DNA from: Flexivirga alba
GTDB lineage: Bacteria; Actinomycetota; Actinomycetes; Actinomycetales; Dermatophilaceae
DNA length: 64,000 nucleotides
Assembly: GCF_042661025.1 (NCBI RefSeq)
Contig: NZ_JBHSWH010000001.1
Span: forward strand, 248,001 to 312,000
Direction of reading: 5' to 3'
Of the stretch, positions 36,561 to 45,757 are shown in pieces. Positions within the stretch are counted from its first letter, which is position 1, and each line of letters begins with the position of its first letter. The translations under genes and the position numbers were made by a program. Below the pieces are notes generated by a model. It was given only the letters and a program-made list of their open reading frames with translations. It had not been told where the DNA came from and did no database searches.

Positions 36561-37304
36561 TTACCGCCCCTGGTTGGCGACGGCTTCGGCGGCGGCCTTG
36601 GCGGCCACCGGGTCGAGGTATTCGCCGCCGGCCACGGTGGGCTTCAGGTCCTCGTCGAGCCGGTAGACCAGCGGCTGACCGGTCGGGATGTTGAGCCCGA
36701 CGATGTCGTCGTCGCTGATGCCGTCCAGGTGCTTGACCAGCGCGCGCAGCGAGTTGCCGTGCGCCGCGACGAGGACGGTCTTGCCGTCCTTGAGGTCCGG
36801 CACGATCGCCTGCTCCCAGTAGGGCACGAAGCGGGCGATGACGTCCTTGAGGCATTCGGTCGCCGGCAGCTCGTCACCGAGATCGGCATACCGAGGGTCG
36901 GCGTCCTGGCTGAACTCGCTGCCCGCTTCGATCGCCGGCGGCGGCACGTCGAACGAACGCCGCCAGGTCATGAACTGCTCCTCGCCGAACTCCGCCAGCG
37001 TGGCCTTCTTGTCCTTGCCCTGCAGGGCGCCGTAGTGGCGTTCGTTGAGGCGCCAGCTGCGGCGCACCGGGATCCAGTGGCGGTCAGCGGTGTCCAGCGA
37101 GATCGCGGCGGTCGAGATCGCGCGCCGCAGCAGCGAAGTGTGCACCACGTCGGGCAGCAGGCCGCCCTCGGCGATGAGCTCACCACCGTGTTTCGCCTCG
37201 GCGCGGCCCTTGTCGCTGAGCGGGACGTCGACCCAGCCGGTGAAGAGATTCTTGGCGTTCCAGTCGGACTCGCCGTGACGAAGCAGGACCAGGGTGTAAG
37301 TCAT
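36561..37304 (-). CDS. gpmA: 2,3-bisphosphoglycerate-dependent phosphoglycerate mutase
   Basis: 247-residue glycolytic enzyme interconverting 3- and 2-phosphoglycerate. LLRHGESDWN (phosphohistidine), FTGWVDVPLSDKG, RRAISTAAIS, RSWRLNERHYGALQG, and AAHGNSLRALVKHLDG (second His). ATG 37304 has TAAGAT 7 bases upstream, a leaderless pattern; ATG 37313 is an alternative. Adjacent to senX3/phoU as in other actinobacteria. Confidence 0.95.
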   Translation of the reverse strand: MTYTLVLLRHGESDWNAKNLFTGWVDVPLSDKGRAEAKHGGELIAEGGLLPDVVHTSLLRRAISTAAISLDTADRHWIPVRRSWRLNERHYGALQGKDKKATLAEFGEEQFMTWRRSFDVPPPAIEAGSEFSQDADPRYADLGDELPATECLKDVIARFVPYWEQAIVPDLKDGKTVLVAAHGNSLRALVKHLDGISDDDIVGLNIPTGQPLVYRLDEDLKPTVAGGEYLDPVAAKAAAEAVANQGR

Positions 37305-37314
37305 GGGCGCCATC

Positions 37315-37823
37315 TTACGAAGGCGTCGAAGTGTCGTCTCTGTGGTCCAAAAGGTGACGGAACGCGTCCAGGTTGCGAGTCGACTCGCCGCGGCTGATCC
37401 GCCAGTCCCATTCCTTCTGCATCGAGGTGCGGAATCCGAGCACCAGCAGCTCGTTGAAGATCTCGTCGGCAGCTTCGAGCACGATCCCAAAAAGGGTGTC
37501 GAGGTATGCCGCGTCGACCGCCGCGACCGGCGTGCGGGACACGACGAAGACGTCGCCATGCTCGTCGGTCGCGTAGGCGATGCCGGGCCGCCGCAGGTTG
37601 CGTCGCAGCAGGTACTGATAGAACTCCGCCTGGTTCTCGTCCGGATGTCGTATGACGAAAGCCGTTGCAGTCAGGGCACTTTCACCGATGAGCAGGGACA
37701 CCACGGTCTTCAGCTTCCGCTCCCCGGAAGTGACACGACGAACTCGCCGTCACGCGCACCGAGCTCCCACTCCAGCTCGGTTTCCGCGAGGTAGTCCTCG
37801 ATGGTCTGCTGGATGACGGTCAT
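37315..37823 (-). CDS. YbjN-domain protein, frame broken by one missing base
   Basis: About 169 residues. The 5' frame MTVIQQTIEDYLAETELEWELGARDGEFVVSLPG breaks at the GGGG run (CCCC on plus, 37722-37725); adding one G gives ERKLKTVVSLLIGESALTATAFVIRHPDENQAEFYQYLLRRNLRRPGIAYATDEHGDVFVVSRTPV...FRTSMQKEWDWR, a YbjN fold. AGAGG precedes ATG 37823. Known next to mshA and gpm in mycobacteria; YbjN proteins are chaperone-like adaptors of uncertain role. Confidence 0.82.
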
Positions 37824-37849
37824 CTCATGGCCTCTCATCGGATGCGAAC

Positions 37850-37892
37850 GGGTCTCGATACGGCCTCGCCTAGCGGCCCGCTCGACCACCTT
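37850..37892. repeat. Palindromic repeat upstream of ybjN
   Basis: GGGTCTCGATACGGCCTCGC ... GGCCCGCTCGACCACC, a single unit of the window-wide repeat family between mshA and ybjN. Confidence 0.6.
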
Positions 37893-37899
37893 GGTGGTG

Positions 37900-39222
37900 T
37901 CACGGGATGGGTGCGGTCGGGATACCAGCGAAGTCGACCATCGAAAGGTCAGGGCTCTCCTCGACCGCGGATCGGCACGCGTGCCGGTAGACGTGCAACA
38001 GCTGGTCGCTGGTGGTGTCCCAGCTGAAGCGAGCTGCGTGCTCGATCGCCTTACCGGAGAGCTCTTTTCGGGCGACGTCGTCATCGAGCAGGTTGCCCAG
38101 TGCAGTGGCCCAGTCGTCGGCGTCATGGCCGCTCACCAGGCGGCCGGTATCGCCGACTGCGTCCGGCAGGCCGCCGACGTCGGCTGCGACGACCGGGGTG
38201 CCGCAGGCCTCTGCCTCCAGCGCCACGAGGCCGAACGACTCCGAATACGAAGGCACCGCAAGCACATCCGCCGCTCGGTACCACTGCGCGAGGCCGACCC
38301 GACTCACCGGCGGGGCGAACTGAACGACGTCGGCGATGCCCAGCTCGCGTGCCAGCTGCTGCAGGCCGCGCGGCTTCTCCAGACCGGTGCCACTCGGGCC
38401 GCCGAGCACTGCCACGACGAGCTTCTGCCGCCGAGCGGGATCGCGCTCGAGGAGTTTCGCCACCGCGCGCAGCAGGACGTCGGGCGCCTTCAGCGGCTGG
38501 ATCCGGCCGACGAAGAGCACGACCTGCGCATCCTGCGGCAGGCATACGGCGGATCGGGCGGCCGACATGTCTCCCGGCGTGAAGGTCTCCAAATCCACAC
38601 CGGGAGAGACGATTTCGACCAGGTCGGGGTTTGCGTCATACAGGTCGACGAGTTGGCTCGCCTCACGTGGTGTGTTGGCGACGAGCAGGCTCGCGGCGCG
38701 CACGACTTGCTCCTCACCGATCTCGCGCCCGCTCGGCTCGGGCCGGTCGTCCTGCGCGAGCGAGGCGTTCTTGACCCGGGCCATCGTGTGCATCGTGTGC
38801 ACCAGCGGGACGTCCCACCGGTCGGCAGCCAGCCAGCCCACCTGACCGCTGAGCCAGTAGTGGGAGTGCACCAGGTCGTAGTGGCCCTCCGGGCTGCGCG
38901 CCACGTGGCCCATCACACCTGCTGCGAACGCGCACAGCTGGCCGGGCAGGTCGTCCTTCGCCAGACCTTCGTAGGGACCGGCGTCGATGTGTCGCACGAG
39001 CACGCCGGGGCTGAGCTCGACGGTCTCGGCGAGCGCCGCAGATGTCCGCCGGGTGAATATCTCGACCTCGATCCCCTGCCGGCCCAGCCGCTTCGCGGTC
39101 TCGACGACGTAGACGTTGAGGCCGCCCGCATCGCCGGTGCCGGGCTGGTCCAGCGGGGAGGTGTGCACGCTGATCATCGCGACACGGCGCACCGGACACG
39201 GCTGCTCGGAAGGTGTCGTCAC
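37900..39222 (-). CDS. mshA: D-inositol-3-phosphate glycosyltransferase (mycothiol synthesis)
   Basis: 440-residue GT4 enzyme for the first step of mycothiol, joining GlcNAc to inositol 3-phosphate. The N-terminal domain shows MISVHTSPLDQPGTGDAGGLNVYVVETAKRLGRQG and SHYWLSGQVG; the C-terminal nucleotide-sugar domain LFVGRIQPLKAPDVLLRAVAKLL and VPSYSESFGLVALEAEACGTPVVAADVGGLPDAV. GTG 39222 has GACACT 6 bases upstream (leaderless). Divergent from the AfsR-like gene, with a 78-bp gap holding both promoters. Confidence 0.95.
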   Translation of the reverse strand: MTTPSEQPCPVRRVAMISVHTSPLDQPGTGDAGGLNVYVVETAKRLGRQGIEVEIFTRRTSAALAETVELSPGVLVRHIDAGPYEGLAKDDLPGQLCAFAAGVMGHVARSPEGHYDLVHSHYWLSGQVGWLAADRWDVPLVHTMHTMARVKNASLAQDDRPEPSGREIGEEQVVRAASLLVANTPREASQLVDLYDANPDLVEIVSPGVDLETFTPGDMSAARSAVCLPQDAQVVLFVGRIQPLKAPDVLLRAVAKLLERDPARRQKLVVAVLGGPSGTGLEKPRGLQQLARELGIADVVQFAPPVSRVGLAQWYRAADVLAVPSYSESFGLVALEAEACGTPVVAADVGGLPDAVGDTGRLVSGHDADDWATALGNLLDDDVARKELSGKAIEHAARFSWDTTSDQLLHVYRHACRSAVEESPDLSMVDFAGIPTAPIP

Positions 39223-39300
39223 CGTTCCAGTGTCCCACCGGGTAAATCCGCCGGTTACGGAACCTCCACCGACCTGTTTCGCCGCATTACCGTGAGGAAC

Positions 39301-42300
39301 ATGCGTACTCCAGGGGACTGCGCCCGTCTTCGGGTCCTGGGTCATGTAGAGCTGCTTTGCGGCTCCACACAGTTGCCGTTGAGCCAGTTGGAACGCTCGC
39401 TGCTCGCTCGGGTCGCCATGTGCCCGGACGGCGGGTCCGTTTCGGCAGAATCTCTGGTGCCCTGGATCTGGGGCGACGATCCACCCTCCTCGGCACGAAA
39501 CCGGGTACAGGCGCTCGTGTCCGGCCTGCGCCGCAAGGGCCGCGAGCGGTCGCTCATCGAAACCACCAAGACCGGCTACCGGCTGGCGGACGACGTGCGT
39601 TCGGACTGCGACGAGTGGCACGAGCTGACCGCCGGCGAGGGCGATGCCGCCGATCGCTGGAGTCGCCTGAGTATGGCGGTCCAGCTCTTCAGCGGCCCGC
39701 CGCTGCAGAACATCCCGAGCACCGATGACGTCCACCTCGCGCAGGAAACCCTGGCCGGCGAGCGCCTCAACGTGATCGAGGAATGCAACGAACTCGCCCT
39801 ACAACTCGGCGAATTACGTGGATTGACAACGCGATTGACGGCGTTGGTGCAGGAGCAGCCGTTCCATGAGACCTTCGCCGCGCAGCTGATGCGGGTCCTG
39901 GCCCGAACCGGACGCCAGGAAGAAGCGCTGCGCGTCTACCGGGACATTTACCACCGCCTGGACCAGGAGCTCGGCGTCGCGCCGTCCGAAGTGTTACGCG
40001 TCGCCCACCAGGACGTACTCAACGGGGTCCAGGCGGCCGAGGCTTCGTCCGAGGCGGTAACAGTGGAAGCCGAGCCGCACGAAGCCGTTCCGGAACCGCC
40101 GCCCACCGCACCACCGACGGAAGCCCCCGACCCCACGTTCACCCCGTCCACCCTGACCGCCGTCTCCCAGTTGCCGGTGCCACGCACTTTGCCTCGCGAC
40201 CCGTCACACTTCGTCGGCCGCGACTACGAAACCACCTACATCCACCAGGCCGCGAAGCGCGCGACGGCCGAGGCGGTCGTGGTCACCATCACCGGCCTGA
40301 CCGGCGTCGGCAAGAGCGCCCTGGCCATTCGCGCCACGCGTGAGGTACAGGACGCCTTCCCCGACGGCACCCTGTATGCCGATCTGGGCAACACCGATGG
40401 CCTGGACGTCTCAGGCATCCTCGGCTCGTTCCTCCGACTGCTCGGCGTCCGGACGCGCGCCATACCCGAGGACGTCACCGCACGAACCGGCCTCTTCCGG
40501 TCGATCCTGGAGGAGCGCAGGGTCGTGATCGTGATCGACAACCTGCCGGAGATCACTCCCCCGGTCGCCGAGTGCCTGGAGCAGGTCCTGCCGGTCTCCG
40601 CGGGTTCGCTGGCGGTCGTCACCTCCCGCGGCATCGACATGGAGGTCGAGGACTGGTCGTCAATTCGGTTGCGGTCATTGGAGATCGACGATGCGCGGGC
40701 ATTGCTGGGCCGGCTGATCGGCGACGATCGAGTGGCAGCGGACCCCGAGGGGGCGACCGCCCTACTCACTGCGACGGGGCGGCTCCCCCTCGCCATACGC
40801 CTGGTTGCCGGTCGTCTCGCACATCGGCCGGACCGGCAGTTCGGTCCGATGGCGCAGCGGTTGCTGTTCACTCCCGCCGGCAGCCGCGACGCGCTGGACG
40901 GCCTGCGCAAGAGCGTGCAGATGGTCTGGGAGCGTCGCACCGAGGACGAGCAGCGCGCGATCGCACTGATCGCGCACCTGCCGCTCAGCGGCATCAGCGG
41001 CTGGATGCCGGGCACGATCCTGCACGACGAGGACGACGGCGACGACCTCGTCGAGACACTGCTGGCCACCAACCTGATCGAGCCGGTCGAGCGCGACAAC
41101 GAGCGGACGATCTACCGACTGCACAGCCTGGTCGCACAGTTCGCGCGGGCGCAGCACCCGATCGACGACGCGACCCAGCACGAGGCGATCACCGACCTCG
41201 GCCGCGACCTGTTGCGCCGAGCCAGCAGCTTCCACAACTCGTTCCACCGCAGGTTCGTCCCTGCTGCGCCACCGATGCCGGACGACCAGGCCCCTGTGCA
41301 GCCGACCGCCGACGTCGCTGTCGCGCGGGCCTTCTTCCGTGCCGACGGACGGGCGATGCTGACCATCGCCGAGGAGGTCGCGGACTCGGTACCCGAGCTG
41401 TCGTGGCGCCTCCTCGTGGCGGCGGCCAACGCGCAGCACACCTTCGCCGGTCATGGCAGCTGGCTGGGCGTCGCCTCGACCGTGCGCGAGCGCCTGGACT
41501 CGGCGTCCTCGGACCAGCAACTCGGCCGCGCCCTGCTGCAACTCGCCGAGGCCTGGCACCGGCAGGACTTGCGTTCGGAGTCCCGTGAGGCGCTGTCCGC
41601 CGCCGGCGCCGCCCGCAAGGCGCTCACCCTGCTGGGCGCCAATCGGGCGGCAGCCGCCGCTGACATCGTGACCGCGCAGGCCGCGTTGTCGCTCGGTCGC
41701 CGGCAGCTGGTCGAGGCCGCACTGACACGTGCCGAGGGTCTGCTGACTGGTTCCAGCGACCCGACATACGCCGGTTGGGCGAGCACCGTTCGCGGGGTGA
41801 TGCACAACGACTACGACGAACTCGAGGCCGCCGACCACGAGCTGATGCGCGCCCGGGAGCTGCTCGCCACCGACGGCGACCGAATCGCCTACGCAACAGC
41901 GACGATCGAGCTGGCGCGGGTCACCTGGCGCCAGCACCACCTCGGGTCGGTCAACGTGTTGCTCAGCGAGGTGACGACGCTGCTGCAGGACCTCGGCGAG
42001 CAACACCTGCTGTCCTACGCACTGGATGCGCGCTCCGAGATGAGCTACCAACTCGGCCGGGACGAGGACGCACTGCACGAGTCGGAGATCGTATGGCGCC
42101 GCGCGGTCGACTCCCAGGACCTGTTCCTGGCCGCCCGCGCTCGCCGTACCAGGGCCCGAGCCCTGGCAGCGATCGGCCGACTCGACGAAGCCGAGGAAGA
42201 ACTGCGGGAGAGCATCGAGGAATGCACCGCGCTGGACCGGCCGCTCAGCGTTGCGGCCGCTATGCACGACCTGTCGGTCGTGCTGTCCAAGCAGGGCCAG

Positions 42301-42432
42301 CATGCGGCCGCCGGTGAGTTGCGCCGGCAGGAACGCGCCGCCCGGGCGTCCGCGGACCTGGCCGCCCGCGAGGAGTTCGACAAGGCCTTCGGTCGGCAGG
42401 TGGAGGACGTCGCGGACCCTGCGACATTGTGA
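39301..42432 (+). CDS. AfsR/SARP-type regulator with BTAD, NB-ARC and TPR regions
   Basis: 1043-residue regulator. Residues 8-95: OmpR-type winged helix (LRVLGHVELLCGSTQLPLSQLERSLLARVA); 100-250: BTAD domain (FHETFAAQLMRVLARTGRQEEALRVYRDIYHRLDQELGVAPSE); a Pro/Glu-rich linker; NB-ARC ATPase with P-loop GLTGVGKS (about 332-339) and VIVIDNLPE (Walker B); then TPR-like helices to the C-terminus (EALSAAGAARKAL, LDEAEEELRESIEECTAL). This is the AfsR layout, where ATP binding gates DNA binding. TACCGT lies 7 bases before ATG 39301. Shares its short upstream region with mshA. Targets unknown; no secondary-metabolite genes nearby. Confidence 0.86.
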   Translation: MRTPGDCARLRVLGHVELLCGSTQLPLSQLERSLLARVAMCPDGGSVSAESLVPWIWGDDPPSSARNRVQALVSGLRRKGRERSLIETTKTGYRLADDVRSDCDEWHELTAGEGDAADRWSRLSMAVQLFSGPPLQNIPSTDDVHLAQETLAGERLNVIEECNELALQLGELRGLTTRLTALVQEQPFHETFAAQLMRVLARTGRQEEALRVYRDIYHRLDQELGVAPSEVLRVAHQDVLNGVQAAEASSEAVTVEAEPHEAVPEPPPTAPPTEAPDPTFTPSTLTAVSQLPVPRTLPRDPSHFVGRDYETTYIHQAAKRATAEAVVVTITGLTGVGKSALAIRATREVQDAFPDGTLYADLGNTDGLDVSGILGSFLRLLGVRTRAIPEDVTARTGLFRSILEERRVVIVIDNLPEITPPVAECLEQVLPVSAGSLAVVTSRGIDMEVEDWSSIRLRSLEIDDARALLGRLIGDDRVAADPEGATALLTATGRLPLAIRLVAGRLAHRPDRQFGPMAQRLLFTPAGSRDALDGLRKSVQMVWERRTEDEQRAIALIAHLPLSGISGWMPGTILHDEDDGDDLVETLLATNLIEPVERDNERTIYRLHSLVAQFARAQHPIDDATQHEAITDLGRDLLRRASSFHNSFHRRFVPAAPPMPDDQAPVQPTADVAVARAFFRADGRAMLTIAEEVADSVPELSWRLLVAAANAQHTFAGHGSWLGVASTVRERLDSASSDQQLGRALLQLAEAWHRQDLRSESREALSAAGAARKALTLLGANRAAAAADIVTAQAALSLGRRQLVEAALTRAEGLLTGSSDPTYAGWASTVRGVMHNDYDELEAADHELMRARELLATDGDRIAYATATIELARVTWRQHHLGSVNVLLSEVTTLLQDLGEQHLLSYALDARSEMSYQLGRDEDALHESEIVWRRAVDSQDLFLAARARRTRARALAAIGRLDEAEEELRESIEECTALDRPLSVAAAMHDLSVVLSKQGQHAAAGELRRQERAARASADLAAREEFDKAFGRQVEDVADPATL

Positions 42433-42477
42433 CCGGGTGGCGCGCGATCACTGCGAGACCGAACGCCACCCGAATCA

Positions 42478-42590
42478 CCCCACGAAGTTCTCCGCTCCTT
42501 CGCCCCACCCCACGAAGTGCTCGCGGGCGCTCGCTACTTCGCAGGGACCCCGGGAGCTCCGATACTTCGCGGGGACCCCGATCCAAGACC
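42478..42590. repeat. Tandem CACGAAGT/ACTTCGC repeat segments
   Basis: Copies of CCCCACGAAGT(T/G)CTC and (A/C)TACTTCGC(A/G)GGGACCCCG alternate between the AfsR-like gene and the I36-NlpC gene. Same family as the segment at 44455-44570. Confidence 0.55.
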
Positions 42591-42603
42591 GGGCTGACTT
42601 CTC

Positions 42604-43455
42604 TTATGACGCCAGCTTGCTGTAGTGGAACGGCTTGAACGTTCCGTAACCGGAGTAGTACGGGTAGGGGTTGATGCGGTGCACCGCCCCGTGACTGCCG
42701 CTCTCCTCGTACGCCCAGTAGGACGTGTGCGCCGTGTTGGCCCATTTCTGGAAGATCACGACGTGACCCTGGCTGCCGGCGTTGGAGTTGAGCAACACGT
42801 CACCGGTCCGCAACGCGGACTTGCTGATGTAGCTGCCGTAGTTCGGCATCACGTTCGTCGTCGTGCCGGGCTTGGCCAGCCCCCAGGCCATCGACACGAA
42901 GCCCGAGCAGTCCTCCCGGTAGCCCTGGTAGTAGTGCGTCTGGCTGTAGGGAACGCCGGCGTCGACCCAGACCTTCGCCCGGGCGAGCACCGTCGCGCCG
43001 GTCACCGTGCCGGAGATGGGACCGATGTGATGCCCGGCGTTGTTGTTCTTCAACGCCGCGATCAGATTGACCTTCACGCCGGCGCCGATCGCCTGCTTCG
43101 TGCCGGCATACCCGCTGTTGTAGTAGACGTACACCGTCTTCGACGTGCGGTTCCAGACCGACGCCGCATGGTTCTTCACACACAAGCCCTTGCCTGCGCC
43201 GGCACCCTTGAAGTCATAGCAACTCGGTTGTGTCGCACCGTAATCCGAGATCGACGTGCTGAAGTCCGACACCGAACCCGCTTCACCGGAGTTGTAGTAG
43301 AGGCAGAACTCCCCCGACTCACACACCCCGTTGCGCGCCGTCGCCGCATGCGCCGGAGCTGCGAACAATGCACCGGAGCCGGCTGCAACAACTGCACCAG
43401 CGAGTATGACGGTGGCCGCTCGGCGGCGACTGCTTCGAAAACCGTTGATTTCCAT
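42604..43455 (-). CDS. Secreted protein: I36-like domain plus NlpC/P60-like domain
   Basis: 283 residues. Signal peptide (RRRAATVILAGAVVAAGSGALFAAPAHA); residues about 39-150 a Cys-containing, Tyr/Gly-rich domain like peptidase inhibitor I36/crystallin-type modules (CESGEFCLYYNSGEAGSVSDFSTSISDYG, VYVYYNSGYAGTKQAIGAGVKVNL); then an NlpC/P60-like domain with the Cys motif YREDCSGFVSMAWGL and GHVVIFQKW (His). It should act on peptidoglycan or another amide outside the cell (inference). GAGAGGA precedes the ATG. The I36 part is almost identical to that of the upstream gene. Confidence 0.83.
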   Translation of the reverse strand: MEINGFRSSRRRAATVILAGAVVAAGSGALFAAPAHAATARNGVCESGEFCLYYNSGEAGSVSDFSTSISDYGATQPSCYDFKGAGAGKGLCVKNHAASVWNRTSKTVYVYYNSGYAGTKQAIGAGVKVNLIAALKNNNAGHHIGPISGTVTGATVLARAKVWVDAGVPYSQTHYYQGYREDCSGFVSMAWGLAKPGTTTNVMPNYGSYISKSALRTGDVLLNSNAGSQGHVVIFQKWANTAHTSYWAYEESGSHGAVHRINPYPYYSGYGTFKPFHYSKLAS

Positions 43456-43483
43456 GATCTTTCGTCCTCTCAGTCGTGTCGGC

Positions 43484-44347
43484 TCAGAAGTGGATCGCGT
43501 ACTGGAAGCCGCCGTCGGCGCTGTTCAGAGCGGCGATGTGGCGCGTGCCGTACCCGTGGTGCACGTTCCAGTTGTATTCCTCGACGTCGAACGACCCGTT
43601 CGCGTAGACCTTGTTGATGTAGGCAACATGGCCACGGAGCACGCCGTCGGTGCTGGTGTGGTGCACGGTGTTGACCGCGATGGCGCCGACCTTGGGCACC
43701 CGATCGACTTTGATGCCGACCCTCTTTGCCGCGGCATACCACTGATTCGCGTTGCCCCAATGCACGCCGCCGTAACCCTCCTTGAATGCACGGTGGTCCC
43801 GCGTATTGACCCGGTATGCCGCGAACGCAGTGCAATTCGCGTACGCGAAGCCGTAGGTCTGGCTGAGGTGAGCTTTGTAGTCGTTGACCGGCGTCTGAGC
43901 CGTCCCGGTGGAGATGGCTCCGATGTGGTGGCCGGCGTTGTTGTTCTTCAACGCCGCGATCAGATTGACCTTCACGCCGGCGCCGATCGCCTGCTTCGTA
44001 CCGGCATACCCGCTGTTGTAGTAGACGTACACCGTCTTCGACGTGCGGTTCCAGACCGACGCCGCATGGTTCTTCACACACAAGCCCTTGCCTGCGCCGG
44101 CACCCTTGAAGTCATAGCAACTCGGTTGTGTCGCACCGTAATCCGAGATCGACGTGCTGAAGTCCGACACCGAACCGGCCTCACCGGAGTTGTAGTAGAG
44201 GCAGAACTCCCCCGACTCACACACCCCGTTACGCGCCGTCGCCGCATGCGCGGTCGGCATCGACATGGTGAAGGCCGCACCCGCGACCATTGCTGATACA
44301 CCGACCAGAGCTGCGGTGCGGTTCATCCGAGAACTTGTGCTGACCAT
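43484..44347 (-). CDS. Secreted protein: near-identical I36-like domain plus CHAP-like domain
   Basis: 287 residues from ATG 44347 (AGGGAG 9 bases upstream; ATG 44356 is nearer the ribosome site but too close). Signal peptide, then the same I36-like module as the neighbour, then a CHAP-like amidase domain: TYGFAYANCTAFAAYRVNTR (Cys), VHWGNANQWYAAAKRVG, RGHVAYINKVYANGSFDVEEYNW (His, Asn). The gap to the next gene is short (28 bases), so the pair is probably one operon. Same likely role: cell-wall or peptide cleavage outside the cell. Confidence 0.83.
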   Translation of the reverse strand: MVSTSSRMNRTAALVGVSAMVAGAAFTMSMPTAHAATARNGVCESGEFCLYYNSGEAGSVSDFSTSISDYGATQPSCYDFKGAGAGKGLCVKNHAASVWNRTSKTVYVYYNSGYAGTKQAIGAGVKVNLIAALKNNNAGHHIGAISTGTAQTPVNDYKAHLSQTYGFAYANCTAFAAYRVNTRDHRAFKEGYGGVHWGNANQWYAAAKRVGIKVDRVPKVGAIAVNTVHHTSTDGVLRGHVAYINKVYANGSFDVEEYNWNVHHGYGTRHIAALNSADGGFQYAIHF

Positions 44348-44416
44348 CGTGACCATCTCCCTGACTAAGGCTGGACGAGCGGAACAGGGATCACTGTGCT
44401 GACAGCCACTGCGAAT

Positions 44417-44448
44417 CCGCTGCGGTCACTTCGCAGCGGCCGCTGCGA
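44417..44448 (-). terminator. GC-rich palindrome between manA and the I36-CHAP gene
   Basis: CCGCTGCG (44417) pairs with CGCAGCGG (44432) around a 7-base loop, and TCGCAGCGGCCGCTGCGA (44431-44448) is itself a perfect palindrome. It could end manA transcription or act as an operator for the I36 operon. Confidence 0.45.
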
Positions 44449-44454
44449 ACAAAA

Positions 44455-44570
44455 GCGGGTCGAGTGCCGGAGGAGCGCAGGCGGGGTCCCCACGAAGTAT
44501 TCGGAGGAGCGGAGCGGGGGAGAAACTTGGTGGGGTGCCGGAGCGGGGGGTGTATCGAGACCCGGTCAGG
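44455..44570. repeat. Repeat cluster downstream of manA
   Basis: GGGTCGAGTGCCGGAGGAGCG, CACGAAGTATTCGGAGGAGCG, GGTGGGGTGCCGGAGCGGGG and TGTATCGAGACC appear in series. Elements match the repeat families at 12437 and 42478. They overlap the manA 3' end. Confidence 0.55.
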
Positions 44571-45723
44571 AGTTGGCGAGGCCCGAAGTCGCGAGGTAGA
44601 GCGTGCCGCGGCCGGACACGGTGGCGGCGCACTCGTCGGCGCCCAGGAAGCACGACTCCCCCGGCGCGAGCTCGAGATCGGTGTCACCGCAACGGATTAC
44701 GACCGACCCGTGCAACGACAGCGCGATCCGGGGACGGTCGACGCCAGGCAGCTGTATGGCGTCCTCACCGGGCTCGACGACATGCAACTGGAAGTGCGGC
44801 ACGTCCACCGGGAACGAGTGCACCCGTCCAGGCGTCGGGCGCTCGGGCACCATTTCGCGGTTGGTGTTGACGATGCGCAACAACTCGTCGACGTTGAGCG
44901 GCTTCGGTGTGAGACCGGCACGCACGATGTTGTCGGAGTTGGCCAGTAGCTCGACGCAGGTGCCGCGGACATAGGCGTGCAGGACACCGGCGGGCACGAA
45001 GATGTAGTCGCCTGGTTCGAGGACACGGTGCACCATCAGCAGCAGCACCACCGCGCCGATGTCACCGGGGAACTGCTCGGCCGCGCGCAGCACTGCGTCG
45101 TATGCCGCGGCATCCGGTCCCCGCAGCTTCTGCCCGCACGCCGCGATGACCGCACGCACCAGGACATGCTGCTCGTCGGAGGGCGCCCGGAGCACGTTGA
45201 CCAGCAGGTTCGTCACCGGCTCGGGGCCGCCGGCAACTTCCGCGACCTTCGCGGACAGCGCCGGCACGCCCAGCGACTCGACCAGGCGGTGGATGTCGTC
45301 ATACGAACGCAGGCCGGCGAAGATCTCGAACTGCGTTACCGCTACTAGAGATTCAGGCTTGGGCCACTGGTCGATGTAGGTGCCCGGTGCGGCGTCTACC
45401 GCCTGCTCGGCGTCGGGGTGCACCTGGATCGACAGCATGGTCTGCGGCGCCAGGATCTTCAGCAGGAATGGGAACCGGCCGCCGAAGTGCGCGGCCACCC
45501 GCGGCCCGAGTGCGGCCACCGGGTCACGTGCGATCAACCGGTCGAGAGTGGTGTCGGCGATCCCGGACGGGGCGGCCTCGTGGGCGCCCATCCAGAGCTC
45601 GGCCTCGGGTTGCTCGGCGGGTGAGGGTCGTCCGGTGAGCTCGGCCAGCACGGTCCGCGAACCCCAGGCGGATACCTTGATCTGCGGCCGCAGCTTCCCG
45701 ATCACCCGTGACGGCGTGGTCAC
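44566..45723 (-). CDS. manA: Mannose-6-phosphate isomerase, class I
   Basis: 385-residue zinc enzyme interconverting mannose 6-phosphate and fructose 6-phosphate. WGSRTVLAELTGRPSP, AELWMGAHEAAPS, LLKILAPQTMLSIQVHPDAEQA (zinc ligands Gln and His), WPKPESLVAVTQFEIFAGLRS, and IFVPAGVLHAYVRGTCVELLANSDNIVRAGLTPK (His ligand and catalytic Arg region). The QVHP-to-WPKPE loop is shorter than usual. GTG 45723 has GAGGAG 6 bases upstream. Confidence 0.93.
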   Translation of the reverse strand: MTTPSRVIGKLRPQIKVSAWGSRTVLAELTGRPSPAEQPEAELWMGAHEAAPSGIADTTLDRLIARDPVAALGPRVAAHFGGRFPFLLKILAPQTMLSIQVHPDAEQAVDAAPGTYIDQWPKPESLVAVTQFEIFAGLRSYDDIHRLVESLGVPALSAKVAEVAGGPEPVTNLLVNVLRAPSDEQHVLVRAVIAACGQKLRGPDAAAYDAVLRAAEQFPGDIGAVVLLLMVHRVLEPGDYIFVPAGVLHAYVRGTCVELLANSDNIVRAGLTPKPLNVDELLRIVNTNREMVPERPTPGRVHSFPVDVPHFQLHVVEPGEDAIQLPGVDRPRIALSLHGSVVIRCGDTDLELAPGESCFLGADECAATVSGRGTLYLATSGLANS

Positions 45724-45757
45724 ACTCGTCTCCTCGATCACGGCCGTCGCGGTCCGT

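Noticed and set aside
37801..39300. A 500-residue N-terminal extension of the AfsR-like protein
   Set aside because: The open frame runs back through mshA on the other strand with no family content; the winged helix starts right after ATG 39301, which has its own -10.
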